The notes under the pieces: model-generated
What the model was told of the DNA's origin: nothing
Databases searched by the model: none
The model's input: only the letters and a program-made list of their open reading frames with translations
Shown here: positions 54,401 to 63,354 of the stretch, piece by piece
How positions within the stretch are numbered: the first letter of the stretch is position 1
Layout: every line of letters begins with the position of its first letter
From: Fulvivirga lutea
GTDB lineage: Bacteria > Bacteroidota > Bacteroidia > Cytophagales > Cyclobacteriaceae
Direction: 5' to 3'
Length of the DNA: 64,000 nucleotides
Assembly: GCF_017068455.1 (NCBI RefSeq)
Contig: NZ_CP070608.1
Coordinates: 413,501-477,500 of the forward strand
Program-made: the position numbers and the translations under genes

Positions 54401-54700
54401 GCTTTGCTGTAAATCTGAAATTGAATTGTATAAGAAAACCTTGGTCTTAAAATACGGTGGATAACCAATGATGTCTGTTACTTTATCAAACTCCTCTTCT
54501 AAAAATTCACTCACCTCTCGGGCAATCTTTTCACTGCCGCGATAAAAATAAACATCAAAGTTGTCAGAACTTAAGTAATGCCATTCGAACTGCTTGTATT
54601 GTAACCTGTTTCTCCCAAACTTTTCATTCGATACCTGTGCAGATGCAACTGAAAAGGCCATCAACAACAAACATGTTACTATGTACTTGAATTTATTCAT
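51401..54700 (-). CDS. Envelope protein with peptidase-MA-like, TolB-propeller and barrel regions
   Basis: 1099 aa with signal peptide MNKFKYIVTCLLLMAFSVASA. Residues ~30-265 resemble the peptidase-MA fold (QFEWHYLSSDNFDVYFYRGS, LNLPEWFISGAALYVAKGW), but no HEXXH is visible in EELLVEVATLMVNEMM, so it is probably inactive. Residues ~285-570 form TolB/PD40-type propeller blades (AVKISPDGKKVAFTENNHGR). An acidic, proline-rich linker (~630-695) contains DTKNYTFD and NTDNYTFD. The last ~380 residues look like an outer-membrane barrel (FTGFFDIGSAWSG, final VRYQVSLGYDF). Its ATG overlaps the oxidoreductase stop (TAATG). Function unknown. Confidence 0.85.
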   Translation of the reverse strand: MNKFKYIVTCLLLMAFSVASAQVSNEKFGRNRLQYKQFEWHYLSSDNFDVYFYRGSEKIAREVSEFLEEEFDKVTDIIGYPPYFKTKVFLYNSISDLQQSNVGIGKGTFTPGGETNFVKPYIEVANPGTVSALKEELLVEVATLMVNEMMFGGSLKDMFQSAVLLNLPEWFISGAALYVAKGWTIEMDDYARKLVETKHARKFNRLTGKEAALAGQSLWNFIAHKYGRSNISNILNYTRIIRNEEKSLTITLGVSFEQLMFEWQNFYIDNARQVQQNYETPSFENSITGEKNRKGVFYNAVKISPDGKKVAFTENNHGRYKVIVKEIESGNENIVLRGGYKVIGQEIDYSLPVLDWADDNTLGVIYSKLGQMNLLLYDLQTNSSIPRVLERMEQVRSMEFSSNGRLIVVSAVVGGRNDIYLLSTRRDRTKRLTNDVFDDIDPSFVPNSSTIVFSSNRVCDTLDVKKQDIEEVSENYNLFFFDLDTTKNILHRVTNTISKDVQPMAISANKIYYISDQRGIRNLFSYDIQSGIYSQVTNLSQSIDEYDLNFNTSLFAYSSTFKGNDFIYLDENFNYNQQTFTPQTMRQQVLQAKAFTARRQANKTEGLTIEQIVEQRLQDKRKRDEEEKARLDSVNQSLPDTVSSDVIDTKNYTFDVKPEPEAEPEPEEEIINTDNYTFDSDILREERPESFLAQYRQTRQGTRISGPFDAETRFSVDNLLTSFVIDPLRGFGVLLEVEMNDMLENHKFNGGVTAITDLRSGDFFGQYQYLKSYIDFSARVDRNVIFWENDFNLQQYSKNSIELGASIPFNTKTRFSLKPFYTFTVFENLLPRTLAPPSGPTFLPVENEDYIGGAAEFVFDNSIINGMNLIEGSRAKISLKHYESLNNKERSFSNFKADLRHYQKLHREIVLAFRGFYGTFFGRAPKTYLLGGVDNWILRDQNEDGRDNPLQNDSERTNPDLLFVEYATALRGFDYAEFYGNNVLMFNAELRVPIVRYLSGGPISSNFFRNLQFTGFFDIGSAWSGKSPFSDDNSISNVTIEEGGFQIDLRNFQNPWLYSYGVGFRTMILGYYMKLDVAWPVEDFVTQDVRYQVSLGYDF

Positions 54701-55776
54701 TAATTGTTATCATCATTAAATAAGGCGTAATACCTCTCAATAGCTACTTCTTTATCAAGCGCTGATTGATTAACCAAATGAAGTGCAAATTGATTCGCAA
54801 AATAAGGAGCTAATGATACTCCTTTAGTTCCTAGACCATTAAATATACCTACATTTTCATAATTTGGATGCATTCCAATAATAGGTTTTCTATCTTTTGT
54901 TGCCGGCCTTATTCCTGCAATATGATCAACAACTTTATAATTAACGCTAATTAGTTCCTTTAGTTTTTGTTCCAGTGTGGCTCTTCCTTCTTGCGAAGGC
55001 TCAATTGTTAAATCGTAGTTATTATAAGTTGATCCCACTTTAAAACGGTTTTTATCAATTTGTATTACAAATATCCCCCTATTAATTATCAAACTAGTTT
55101 TTATGTCAGCTTCAATAGTAAGTATATCTCCTTTTACAGGTTTAAAAGGGAGCCAGTCAAAAAACTTACTTTTATTGCTTTGCACACCCTCACAAAAAAT
55201 AATTTTTGAGGCCGATTTTCCTTTGTATTCAGTCCCTGTCTCAGTTATTTTCAGAAGTTTTTCATCAAACTTCTCCTGAATTAAATTAAATCCATCTTCA
55301 TTCAATAGTTGTTCTGTTGCACATTCCAAAAATGTTGAGACCTTCAGAAACCCGGAATGTTTCAACTCTACACCTCCAAATGGATTATTAACCGCATCAT
55401 TAATACTGCGAAAGTGTATCTCTTTTATGTACGGTTCGTAGGCCGCATCTGCCGATCTTGCCGACCACTCATTTTGCTCTTCTGTCGATAAAAATGGCCT
55501 GTAAATGGCTCTCGGAATAAAAAATTCCTCTTCAGACAATTTCTGAACTTCCAGATAGTACGATTCCAAATAAGAAAATAATTGATCAGCCTTCCATGTT
55601 TTTACCATTTTACGGCCAGTTACCGGATTATAAAGTCCGGCAGCCACTCTTGATGATGATTGTCCGTCTTTATCATCAAACAGCAATACACTTTTGCCAA
55701 GCTTAACTAGGTGATGTGCAAGAGTTATTCCTGCCAAACCTTTTCCTACAATAATAAAGTCAAAATCCTTATTCAA
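54700..55776 (-). CDS. FAD-dependent oxidoreductase (DAO family)
   Basis: 358 aa. N-terminal dinucleotide-binding motif FIIVGKGLAGITLAHHL with a fused acidic FDDKDG, the DAO-type SRVAAGLYNPVTGRKMVKTW, and a C-terminal IFNGLGTKGVSLAPYFANQF that closes the FAD site. The family oxidises amines or amino acids; the substrate cannot be told here. It is the first gene of the minus-strand run with the propeller/barrel protein and yicC, and is divergent from the MBL hydrolase. Confidence 0.9.
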   Translation of the reverse strand: MNKDFDFIIVGKGLAGITLAHHLVKLGKSVLLFDDKDGQSSSRVAAGLYNPVTGRKMVKTWKADQLFSYLESYYLEVQKLSEEEFFIPRAIYRPFLSTEEQNEWSARSADAAYEPYIKEIHFRSINDAVNNPFGGVELKHSGFLKVSTFLECATEQLLNEDGFNLIQEKFDEKLLKITETGTEYKGKSASKIIFCEGVQSNKSKFFDWLPFKPVKGDILTIEADIKTSLIINRGIFVIQIDKNRFKVGSTYNNYDLTIEPSQEGRATLEQKLKELISVNYKVVDHIAGIRPATKDRKPIIGMHPNYENVGIFNGLGTKGVSLAPYFANQFALHLVNQSALDKEVAIERYYALFNDDNN

Positions 55777-55796
55777 TCTTAGTGTTGATAAAAGTG

Positions 55797-55804
55797 TAGT
55801 TTTG
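55797..55804 (+). promoter_or_regulatory. Putative -7 box before the MBL-pssA-por run
   Basis: TAGTTTTG, exact TAnnTTTG, 36 bases upstream of the ATG at 55841; the -33 element is weak. Confidence 0.4.
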
Positions 55805-55840
55805 CAATTTCAAAGTTGAACAAACAATACCACTATTGAA

Positions 55841-56488
55841 ATGATTCAGGTACAGTCTTTTACATTCAACCCATTTTTAGAAAATACTTATGTGCTTTAC
55901 GATGAGACCAAAGAAGCTATAGTTATTGATCCGGGATGTTATGAGAATTATGAAAAAGAGCAGCTTAATTCCTTTATTGAAGAGCAAAATCTCAACGTCA
56001 AGCGACTGATTAATACTCATTGCCATATAGATCATGTATTTGGGAATGAATATGTGAAGAATAAGTACGGTGTCAAGCTAGAAGTTCATGAAGCGGATGT
56101 TGCAACTCTCCGTGCGGTTAAGGCCTATGCACCTAGCTATGGATTTCAACACTTTGAAGAATCAGAAGTAGACTTAAGCCTTAAAGAAGGTGATATTGTA
56201 AAGTTTGGAAATAGCGAATTAGATGTACTATTTGTTCCCGGACATGCTCCAGGACACATTGCTCTTCATAGTAAAGCAGATAATATTTGTATTAATGGCG
56301 ATGTGCTTTTCAGAGAAAGTATTGGACGAACAGATTTGCCTGGTGGAGACTTTGACACGCTCATTAAGAGTATACATGACAAACTCTTTGCATTGCCAGA
56401 TGAGACTGTAGTATATTGTGGCCACGGCCCAGAAACTACAATTGGTCATGAGAAACAATATAACCCTTTTTGTGCTCTTAGAAACTAA
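55841..56488 (+). CDS. MBL-fold metallo-hydrolase (glyoxalase II-like)
   Basis: 215 aa. Metal site motif NTHCHIDHVFGN (HXHXDH), then VPGHAPGHIALHSK, the GDVLF aspartate and the GHGPETTIGHEK histidine. This is the short glyoxalase II-like branch; thioesterase or persulfide chemistry is possible, and substrates with bacillithiol are conceivable in this organism, but no substrate evidence is visible. The pssA ATG follows after 2 bases. Confidence 0.92.
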   Translation: MIQVQSFTFNPFLENTYVLYDETKEAIVIDPGCYENYEKEQLNSFIEEQNLNVKRLINTHCHIDHVFGNEYVKNKYGVKLEVHEADVATLRAVKAYAPSYGFQHFEESEVDLSLKEGDIVKFGNSELDVLFVPGHAPGHIALHSKADNICINGDVLFRESIGRTDLPGGDFDTLIKSIHDKLFALPDETVVYCGHGPETTIGHEKQYNPFCALRN

Positions 56489-56490
56489 GT

Positions 56491-57174
56491 ATGATTAAGC
56501 ACATCCCAAACCTCATTACCTGCTCTAACCTACTTTGTGGTTGTTTAGGAATAGTATTCGCATTCCAAGGCAATTTGGAATGGAGTGTTTACAGCATTTG
56601 GGCTGCCATGGTTTTTGATTTTCTCGATGGCTTTACTGCCCGTATGTTAAAGGTAAGTTCTGATATTGGAAAACAACTTGATAGCCTAGCCGATATGGTA
56701 ACTTTTGGACTTTTGCCCGCAGTTTTTCTTTTCCATTTATTTAGTGATGATGCAGGTTATCTAGCTTATTTGTCATTTTTAGTAGCTGTTTTTTCTGCCT
56801 TCAGGCTAGCAAAATTCAATGTAGATGATTCGCAGAGCGATTCGTTCGTAGGTATGCCAACACCTGCTAATGCACTATTCATATCATCGTTACTTTTTGT
56901 ATTTCAGATATACCCCGAACTAAAATCGGATGAACTGCTAGCGGTTTTTTCTGTCATGTGTTCTTTTTGGCTGATAATGCCAGTGCGGTTGTTAGCATTA
57001 AAATTTTCAGGCTTTGATTTTAAACTGAACTTGTTCCGTTATCTACTGATCTTAACATCCATAGTATTATTCATTATTTTCGGGCGAATGTCTTTTCCTT
57101 TAATTATTCTTTCCTATTTAATTTTATCCATAGTTAACAACCTAACGATTTCTAATAATATCATTGGTAAGTAA
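56491..57174 (+). CDS. pssA: CDP-diacylglycerol--serine O-phosphatidyltransferase
   Basis: 227 aa integral membrane enzyme of the CDP-alcohol phosphatidyltransferase family with several TM helices. The DGX2ARX8GX3DX3D motif is present (DGFTARMLKV, GKQLDSLADM). The short form and the start MIKHIPNLITCSNLLCGCLG are typical of PssA leading to phosphatidylserine and phosphatidylethanolamine. Substrate serine is inferred from family resemblance. It sits between the MBL hydrolase and porU. Confidence 0.88.
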   Translation: MIKHIPNLITCSNLLCGCLGIVFAFQGNLEWSVYSIWAAMVFDFLDGFTARMLKVSSDIGKQLDSLADMVTFGLLPAVFLFHLFSDDAGYLAYLSFLVAVFSAFRLAKFNVDDSQSDSFVGMPTPANALFISSLLFVFQIYPELKSDELLAVFSVMCSFWLIMPVRLLALKFSGFDFKLNLFRYLLILTSIVLFIIFGRMSFPLIILSYLILSIVNNLTISNNIIGK

Positions 57175-57186
57175 ACGTTTGTTTAC
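57171..57186. promoter_or_regulatory. Dyad between pssA and porU
   Basis: GTAAAC-GTTT-GTTTAC (57171-57186), overlapping the pssA stop and about 42 bases before the porU ATG. No T-run follows, so it is not a terminator; an operator or chance dyad. Confidence 0.25.
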
Positions 57187-57227
57187 TATTCGGTGTTAAT
57201 TTGTACTAATAGTATAATTGTTCCCTA

Positions 57228-60200
57228 ATGAAGAGAAGAGTACTTTTCTTTTTATCGCTAATTTCATTCTCCACTACAGCCATTTGTCAATCTGTTTTTT
57301 CAGATGGAAATTGGTATAAGATAAGAATTGATGAGCGCGGTGTATATCAACTGAGCTACCAGTATTTAAGAGATAATGGGGTTCCGGTTGATAATATCGA
57401 TCCCAGAACGATCAAAATTTATGGTCAAAAAGGAGGCATGCTCCCTCAAAGTAATAGCGAAGAGTGGCCTATTGATCCTGTAGAAATTGAAATTCAAGTT
57501 ATAGGGGAGTCTGACGGAAAATTTGATAATGCTGATTATGCCTTATTCTATGCAGAAGATGGCGATTCATTTGAATATACATCTGGCCAATTAGAGTATG
57601 AGCATAATATTTACTCAGACCATAACTTTTACTTTCTCACGTATGGCGGAAATCAAGGTAAAAGAATGTCAAGTATTCAATCTTTAAGTGAGTCTGGGCC
57701 TGTAGTAAATACTTACAACAGTTTCAGTTTCTACAAAGAGGAGAACAATAATCTATTAACATCAGGTAGAAACTGGTATTCTTTTAGATTTAATACAGTC
57801 ACTGATCTGTCGATCGATTTCGAATTGCCATCAATAGCATCCGGCACTGAAGTAAAAATTACTGCAAGAGTAATGGCTCAAGCTTTTGAAAATTCAAGTT
57901 TTAATATTTACGCCAACTCCTCGCTATTGGGAAATGTAGAAGTAGAGAGTGTTCCTGATTTTAATCAAAGATTTTTTCGATACAGTATTAAAGGAAGAGA
58001 AAATCAACAAACTTTTACCGTTACACCTGGTAATGGAAATATTGAAGTAAATGTAGAATACAATAAGAACTCCACGCACTCAATAGGTTTTTTAGATTTT
58101 GTACAGGTTGAAGCTGAAAGCAACCTTAACTTTTCTGATGATCAAATACAATTCAGATCACTGGAAAGTATCAATAATTCAATAACTACTTTTGAAATCA
58201 GTAACGCTGGAAGCAACACGAATGTATGGAACGTAACCGATGCATTTTCTCCAAAAATTCAAAATTATAGCCAATCGGGGTCAGTGATTAGTTACAATGC
58301 CGGCTCAGAAACATTGCAAGAGTATATCGCTTTTGAAACTTCTCAAACCAATACACCAGCAAATATTTCCTCATTGAGTAATCAAAATTTAAAATCGAAT
58401 ACAGATGTTGAGTTTTTAATAATCACACATGCTTCATTCGAATCAGAGGCAATTCGTTTGGCTTCATTCAGAACAAACAATGACGGTTTAACTTCAAAAG
58501 TTGTATTAATTGACGAGGTATACAATGAATTTTCAAGCGGTAGGCAAGATATTACTGCCCTTAGAAACTACGCCAAATATTTGTATGACAATGGCTCATT
58601 AAACTATTTACTACTGTTTGGTCGAGGGTCTTACGACTATAAAAACACAATTAACAACAACACGAATTATGTACCTGTCTATGAGTCTAGGAATTCGCTT
58701 CACCCTTTAGATACTTACGCATCAGATGACTATTTTGGTTTTCTTGAAGAGGATGAAGGGGAATGGATTGAAGAAAATGGCGGAAATCATACAATCGATA
58801 TAGGAATTGGTCGATTTCCAGTTACCACTAAGGATGAGGCCAAGTCAATTGTCGATAAATTAATTTATTATGCCACGAGTGAGGCTACAATGGGCGATTG
58901 GAGAAATGATGTAATTTTCGTTGCAGATGATGGGGATTTCAATCTTCATCAAAGACAGTCAGATGAATTAACCCAATTTGTAGATACAACTTATTCCGCT
59001 TTCATGCCGAATAAATTTTTCCTGGATAATTTTAAACAGGTATCCAGACCAAGTGGTGAAACCTCACCTGCCGCAAGTGAAGCTTTAACGGAAAGTATTG
59101 AAAAAGGAGCTTTGATAGTAAATTTTACAGGCCATGGTGGTGAAAATGGATGGATGCAGGAACAAGTATTAGATTTAGTTCAAATTCAAAACTGGGACAA
59201 TTATGATAAACTGCCTCTGTTTGTAACTGCAACTTGCGAATTCGGCAGACATGACGATCCGCAAAGAACATCAGGGGGAGAGCTGCTTGTAACTAGCAAT
59301 CAAGGAGGTGGAATTGCCGTGGTTAGTACTTGTAGACCTGTGAGCTCATCATCAAATTTTGCACTTAATAAGGCATTTTACGATCACATTTTTGATAAAG
59401 AAAGCGGAGACTATTTAAGGCTCGGTGATATTTTTATGGCCACAAAAAACGAAAGCATCAACCTTGCGACAGACTCTAGGAAAGTAGGTAATAGAAATTT
59501 TGCGCTATTAGGCGATCCAACGCTCAGATTGAATTATCCTAAGCAGGACATAAGTATAACCGGTATTAATGAAAATGGTGTAAAGAATGATACACTCAAG
59601 GCACTGAGCAAGGTGAAGCTTTTTGGCCAAATTAATAATTCCAATGGCTTGAAAAACCAATCGTTTAATGGTGAAGTTAGTTATGTTCTTTATGATAAGC
59701 CCGTTTCAAAAACCACTTTAGGCAATGAAAATTCACCCTATACTTATCAGGATAATGAAAACATTGTTTTTAAAGGCTCTTCGACAGTAACTAGTGGTGA
59801 ATTTCAAATTGAATTTGTGGTGCCAAAGAATATATCTTATGAAGTTGGTAATGGCCGCCTTAATATGTATGCAACTAATGATCAATTATTGGATGCTAAT
59901 GGTGCGGACATCTCATTAAAAATAGGTGATTCGAATCCAACACCACCAACTGACAATAAGGGGCCAGCAATTAAATTATTTATGGGCGACTCGCTTAATA
60001 CTTCATTGAGCCAGGTTAGCCATAATACAAATTTAGTTGCCATCTTGGAGGATGAGAATGGAATTAACACTTCTTCTTATACTATCGGAAATAGTATCAT
60101 TGCTACACTGGACGATGAAATAGAATACAATCTAAATGCATATTACAGAGCAGATAAAGATTCATATCAAAGAGGGGTTGTAACATTTCCATTTAAAAAT

Positions 60201-60611
60201 CTTTCAAAAGGAAAGCACACAATAAGGTTAAAAGCATGGGACACATTTAATAATTCATCCGAATCGTTTATTTCATTTGAAGTAGCAGACCCAAATGCAA
60301 TGGTCATTTATGATATTTACAATTATCCTAACCCATTTAATGAGAGCACTACTTTTGGTTTTACTCACAATAAATCAGGCGAAGATTTAGATGTTGAATT
60401 ACAAATTTTCTCACCAGTCTCAGGACAAATATTCTCTAATGTATTTTCTGTAAATAATGCTTCTTCTACAGTCGAATTTTTCAATTGGGATGGCAGTAAT
60501 TCTTTTGGGGGAAAATTGAAAGGTGGAATATACATTTATAGACTAATTGTTCGTTCTAACCGAGATGGAGCAAAAAATAGCGCTCATAAAAAACTTATTC
60601 TCATTAATTAA
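57228..60611 (+). CDS. porU: Type IX secretion system sortase PorU
   Basis: 1127 aa. PorU is the C25-family surface peptidase that removes the sorting domain of type IX cargo and joins it to lipopolysaccharide. Signal peptide (~1-21), N-terminal beta regions, the C25 domain with catalytic H636 (NFTGHGGENGWM) and C670 (TATCEFGRHDDP), and a C-terminal FlgD-like/sorting-type domain (~1035-1127, YNYPNPFNESTTFGFTH). porV follows after 28 bases, as in other Bacteroidota; PorV is the shuttle partner. Confidence 0.96.
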   Translation: MKRRVLFFLSLISFSTTAICQSVFSDGNWYKIRIDERGVYQLSYQYLRDNGVPVDNIDPRTIKIYGQKGGMLPQSNSEEWPIDPVEIEIQVIGESDGKFDNADYALFYAEDGDSFEYTSGQLEYEHNIYSDHNFYFLTYGGNQGKRMSSIQSLSESGPVVNTYNSFSFYKEENNNLLTSGRNWYSFRFNTVTDLSIDFELPSIASGTEVKITARVMAQAFENSSFNIYANSSLLGNVEVESVPDFNQRFFRYSIKGRENQQTFTVTPGNGNIEVNVEYNKNSTHSIGFLDFVQVEAESNLNFSDDQIQFRSLESINNSITTFEISNAGSNTNVWNVTDAFSPKIQNYSQSGSVISYNAGSETLQEYIAFETSQTNTPANISSLSNQNLKSNTDVEFLIITHASFESEAIRLASFRTNNDGLTSKVVLIDEVYNEFSSGRQDITALRNYAKYLYDNGSLNYLLLFGRGSYDYKNTINNNTNYVPVYESRNSLHPLDTYASDDYFGFLEEDEGEWIEENGGNHTIDIGIGRFPVTTKDEAKSIVDKLIYYATSEATMGDWRNDVIFVADDGDFNLHQRQSDELTQFVDTTYSAFMPNKFFLDNFKQVSRPSGETSPAASEALTESIEKGALIVNFTGHGGENGWMQEQVLDLVQIQNWDNYDKLPLFVTATCEFGRHDDPQRTSGGELLVTSNQGGGIAVVSTCRPVSSSSNFALNKAFYDHIFDKESGDYLRLGDIFMATKNESINLATDSRKVGNRNFALLGDPTLRLNYPKQDISITGINENGVKNDTLKALSKVKLFGQINNSNGLKNQSFNGEVSYVLYDKPVSKTTLGNENSPYTYQDNENIVFKGSSTVTSGEFQIEFVVPKNISYEVGNGRLNMYATNDQLLDANGADISLKIGDSNPTPPTDNKGPAIKLFMGDSLNTSLSQVSHNTNLVAILEDENGINTSSYTIGNSIIATLDDEIEYNLNAYYRADKDSYQRGVVTFPFKNLSKGKHTIRLKAWDTFNNSSESFISFEVADPNAMVIYDIYNYPNPFNESTTFGFTHNKSGEDLDVELQIFSPVSGQIFSNVFSVNNASSTVEFFNWDGSNSFGGKLKGGIYIYRLIVRSNRDGAKNSAHKKLILIN

Positions 60612-60639
60612 GTACCTTTGCAGGTCAATACAGTTTTAA

Positions 60640-61824
60640 ATGAATAGACTTAAATATATATCAATTGTTGCGCTAATTCTTTTTAGTACAACATTAATAA
60701 TGGCTCAAGGCACCACGCCACAAGATCCAATTGGCCAGAGTGATGATAGAAGAGTTATTACAACTGCCGTTCCTTTTTTAACAATTACTCCTGATGCAAG
60801 AGCAGGAGCTATGGGAGATGCTGGAGTTGCAACAACCCCTGATGCAAATGCCGTTTACTGGAATCCGGCAAAACTCGCTTTCATCAATAATGATGTGGGA
60901 TTTTCATTGTCATATACTCCGTGGTTAGGTAAGATCATTAATGATATGTCGATCACCTATCTTTCAGGCTATTACAAATTTACAAAAGAACAGGCTGTGG
61001 CCGTTTCAATGAAATATTTTGATCTAGGTGAAATTTTCTTTCGAGACGGGGAAGGTAACAGCACTGGAGATTTTAATCCAAGAGAGGTAGCATTTGATGC
61101 AACTTATAGTAGAATGCTCTCTCAAAAATTAGGAGTAGGTATTACAGCTAGATACATACACTCAAATCTTACTGGAAACTTTAGTTCTCCAAATCCAACA
61201 ACTGGTGCAGACGCCAGGCCTGGCAATAGTGTTGCAGCTGATATTGCTGTGTACTATAACAAAGATTTATTATTGAGCGGCACTAATTCTAATCTTGCGT
61301 TAGGGGCTGTCATTTCAAATATAGGCTCAAAACTTACTTATTCAGACGAAAATAATAGAGATTTTATTCCTACAAACTTGCGTTTAGGCTCTGCGTTTAC
61401 AACCAATCTAGACCCATACAATAAACTAACTTTTGCTTTAGATTTCAACAAACTATTAGTCCCAAGCCCACAAGAAGATGGCAGTGAAAAGGATGAATCA
61501 CTACTTAATGGAATATTTGGTTCTTTCGGTGATGCACAAGGGGGTGGTAGCGAAGAGTTAAAAGAAGTAACAGTATCAGCAGGCGCAGAGTACTGGTATA
61601 ACGATACATTTGCCGCTAGAGTAGGTTATTTTTTAGAATCTGAAGAAAAGGGAAATAGAAAATATCTTACAATGGGACTCGGTTTCAGGTATCAGGTTTT
61701 CGGTGTTGATTTCGCTTATCTAATACCTAAAGAGCAAGAACATCCATTGGCAGAAACATTGAGATTCACACTTCTGTTTAACTTTGAGAAAAAAAATCAG
61801 GAAGAACAATCAGTAACAGACTAG
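60640..61824 (+). CDS. porV: Type IX secretion system outer-membrane protein PorV
   Basis: 394 aa outer-membrane barrel of the PorV/LptO family that binds sorting domains and delivers cargo to PorU. Signal peptide (~1-22, ending LIMAQ), then TAVPFLTITPDARAGAMGDA and TPDANAVYWNPAKLAF, the classic PorV start, and barrel strands to the end. It lies directly after porU. The M16 homologue starts 1 base after its stop. Confidence 0.96.
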   Translation: MNRLKYISIVALILFSTTLIMAQGTTPQDPIGQSDDRRVITTAVPFLTITPDARAGAMGDAGVATTPDANAVYWNPAKLAFINNDVGFSLSYTPWLGKIINDMSITYLSGYYKFTKEQAVAVSMKYFDLGEIFFRDGEGNSTGDFNPREVAFDATYSRMLSQKLGVGITARYIHSNLTGNFSSPNPTTGADARPGNSVAADIAVYYNKDLLLSGTNSNLALGAVISNIGSKLTYSDENNRDFIPTNLRLGSAFTTNLDPYNKLTFALDFNKLLVPSPQEDGSEKDESLLNGIFGSFGDAQGGGSEELKEVTVSAGAEYWYNDTFAARVGYFLESEEKGNRKYLTMGLGFRYQVFGVDFAYLIPKEQEHPLAETLRFTLLFNFEKKNQEEQSVTD

Positions 61825-61825
61825 T

Positions 61826-63079
61826 ATGCTAAACAGGAAAATAGCCCCTGTTACATTCCAACCTACTCAAATTGTATTTCCAAAACCGGAAACCATTGAA
61901 CTTTCTAATGGACTTAAAGTCCACACATTCTACAATAGCAATATCGATGCAATCAAAGTAGAATTCATTTTTAGAAATGCTAGCAGTTATTTGGAACCTA
62001 TAATCGGTCTGAATTTACTAACATCAAAATTACTTCTCTCGGGTACAGCTAAAAAATCAGCTAAAGATATAGCAGAAGAATTTGCTAGACTTGGATCTTT
62101 TATAGAAGTAAACCCATCTTTTGATTACACAACAGTCGATATACATTGCATAAAGAAGAACTTAATTAGCACTTTATCTTTATTTACTGAAATACTCCAA
62201 GAAGCCAATTTCCCCGAAGATGAATTAACGTTACAACGTAGTATATTAATTAGTAGCTATAATATTCAGCAAAGAAAAAATAATATTGTGGCCTCTAAAC
62301 TATTCCGTAGTTGTGTTTTTGGCAACCACCCTTATGGTCAATCTGCTACACCTGATTACTTGAATAAAATCAATAGAGAAGCTGTTATTAAATTTTATAG
62401 AAGTAATTGGGCAGCATTCGAAGTTTTCCTTTCTGGAAATATTTCAAATGATGAAATCAAATATCTAGAAAACCAATTCAAATGCAACCCAAAAAGTATT
62501 AACTACACTCAATCGTTTATTTACTCTAAGAAAATTGAGCATGTTAATAGATCGGAATCATTTCAAACATCCATCAAACTAGGCATTCCGACCATTACAA
62601 AATCTGATCCAAATTATCCCACATTGCTATTCACTAATTACTTACTTGGTGGCTATTTTGGCTCTCGTTTAATGAAAAATATCAGGGAAGAAAAAGGTTT
62701 AACTTATGGCATTTATTCTAGTATTGTAAACTTACAACATGCCTCGTATTTCACAATTGGCAGTGAAGTGTCTTCATCAAAAAAAGAATTGGCAATTGAT
62801 GAAATATTAAAAGAAATTGACTCAATGTCATTAGAGTTAATTCCAATTGACGAATTTACGATTGCTAAAAATCATTGGATGGGATCCCTCCAAAATGAAT
62901 TAAGCTCACCACATTCTTTAATTGAAAAGTTTAAATCATATTATTTATTCAATCTTGAATCAAACTATCTGCAATTTCTTTACGATTCAATTGCCGAAAT
63001 TACTCAGGAAAGGATACTTGAAATGAGTAAAACTTATCTTAAACAGGATCAAATGACAATCGTAAGTGTAGGAGGCTAG
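61826..63079 (+). CDS. M16 peptidase homologue without the zinc motif
   Basis: 417 aa with the overall M16 fold (N-terminal ELSNGLKVHTFYNSNIDAIK; C-terminal REEKGLTYGIYSSIVNLQ). Where active members have HXXEH, this protein reads GLNLLTSKLLLSGTAKKSA, so it cannot bind zinc in the usual way. Such dead subunits normally pair with an active M16 subunit; the only one in the window is at 8882-10132, far away. Start at 61826 is 1 base after the porV stop, so it is co-transcribed with the porU-porV genes. No signal peptide. Confidence 0.88.
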   Translation: MLNRKIAPVTFQPTQIVFPKPETIELSNGLKVHTFYNSNIDAIKVEFIFRNASSYLEPIIGLNLLTSKLLLSGTAKKSAKDIAEEFARLGSFIEVNPSFDYTTVDIHCIKKNLISTLSLFTEILQEANFPEDELTLQRSILISSYNIQQRKNNIVASKLFRSCVFGNHPYGQSATPDYLNKINREAVIKFYRSNWAAFEVFLSGNISNDEIKYLENQFKCNPKSINYTQSFIYSKKIEHVNRSESFQTSIKLGIPTITKSDPNYPTLLFTNYLLGGYFGSRLMKNIREEKGLTYGIYSSIVNLQHASYFTIGSEVSSSKKELAIDEILKEIDSMSLELIPIDEFTIAKNHWMGSLQNELSSPHSLIEKFKSYYLFNLESNYLQFLYDSIAEITQERILEMSKTYLKQDQMTIVSVGG

Positions 63080-63113
63080 GCTTTTTAAATCAATAAAACA
63101 TCCATAAAGCAAA

Positions 63114-63140
63114 AAACCCTTAGAGTTTATCTAAGGGTTT
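63114..63140 (-). terminator. Terminator of the rRNA operon
   Basis: AAACCCTTAGA (63114-63124) and TCTAAGGGTTT (63130-63140) form a perfect 11-bp stem with a 5-base loop. On the minus strand it is followed by a T-run, ending the rRNA operon downstream of 5S. Confidence 0.85.
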
Positions 63141-63169
63141 AGCTCTACCATAGGCAGATAAATAAAAGC

Positions 63170-63276
<107 letters not shown>

Positions 63277-63354
63277 TAAAATCTTACTGTGGACTTTACC
63301 ACAGTTAATATCGTTGACATTGTGTTATGAAAGAATTTATGAGGGCATAGCCCT

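Noticed and set aside
63277..63354. 23S-5S spacer checked for a tRNA
   Set aside because: It has only two short hairpins (ACTGTGG/CCACAGT and AGGGC/GCCCT), too small for a tRNA; they are probably processing stems.
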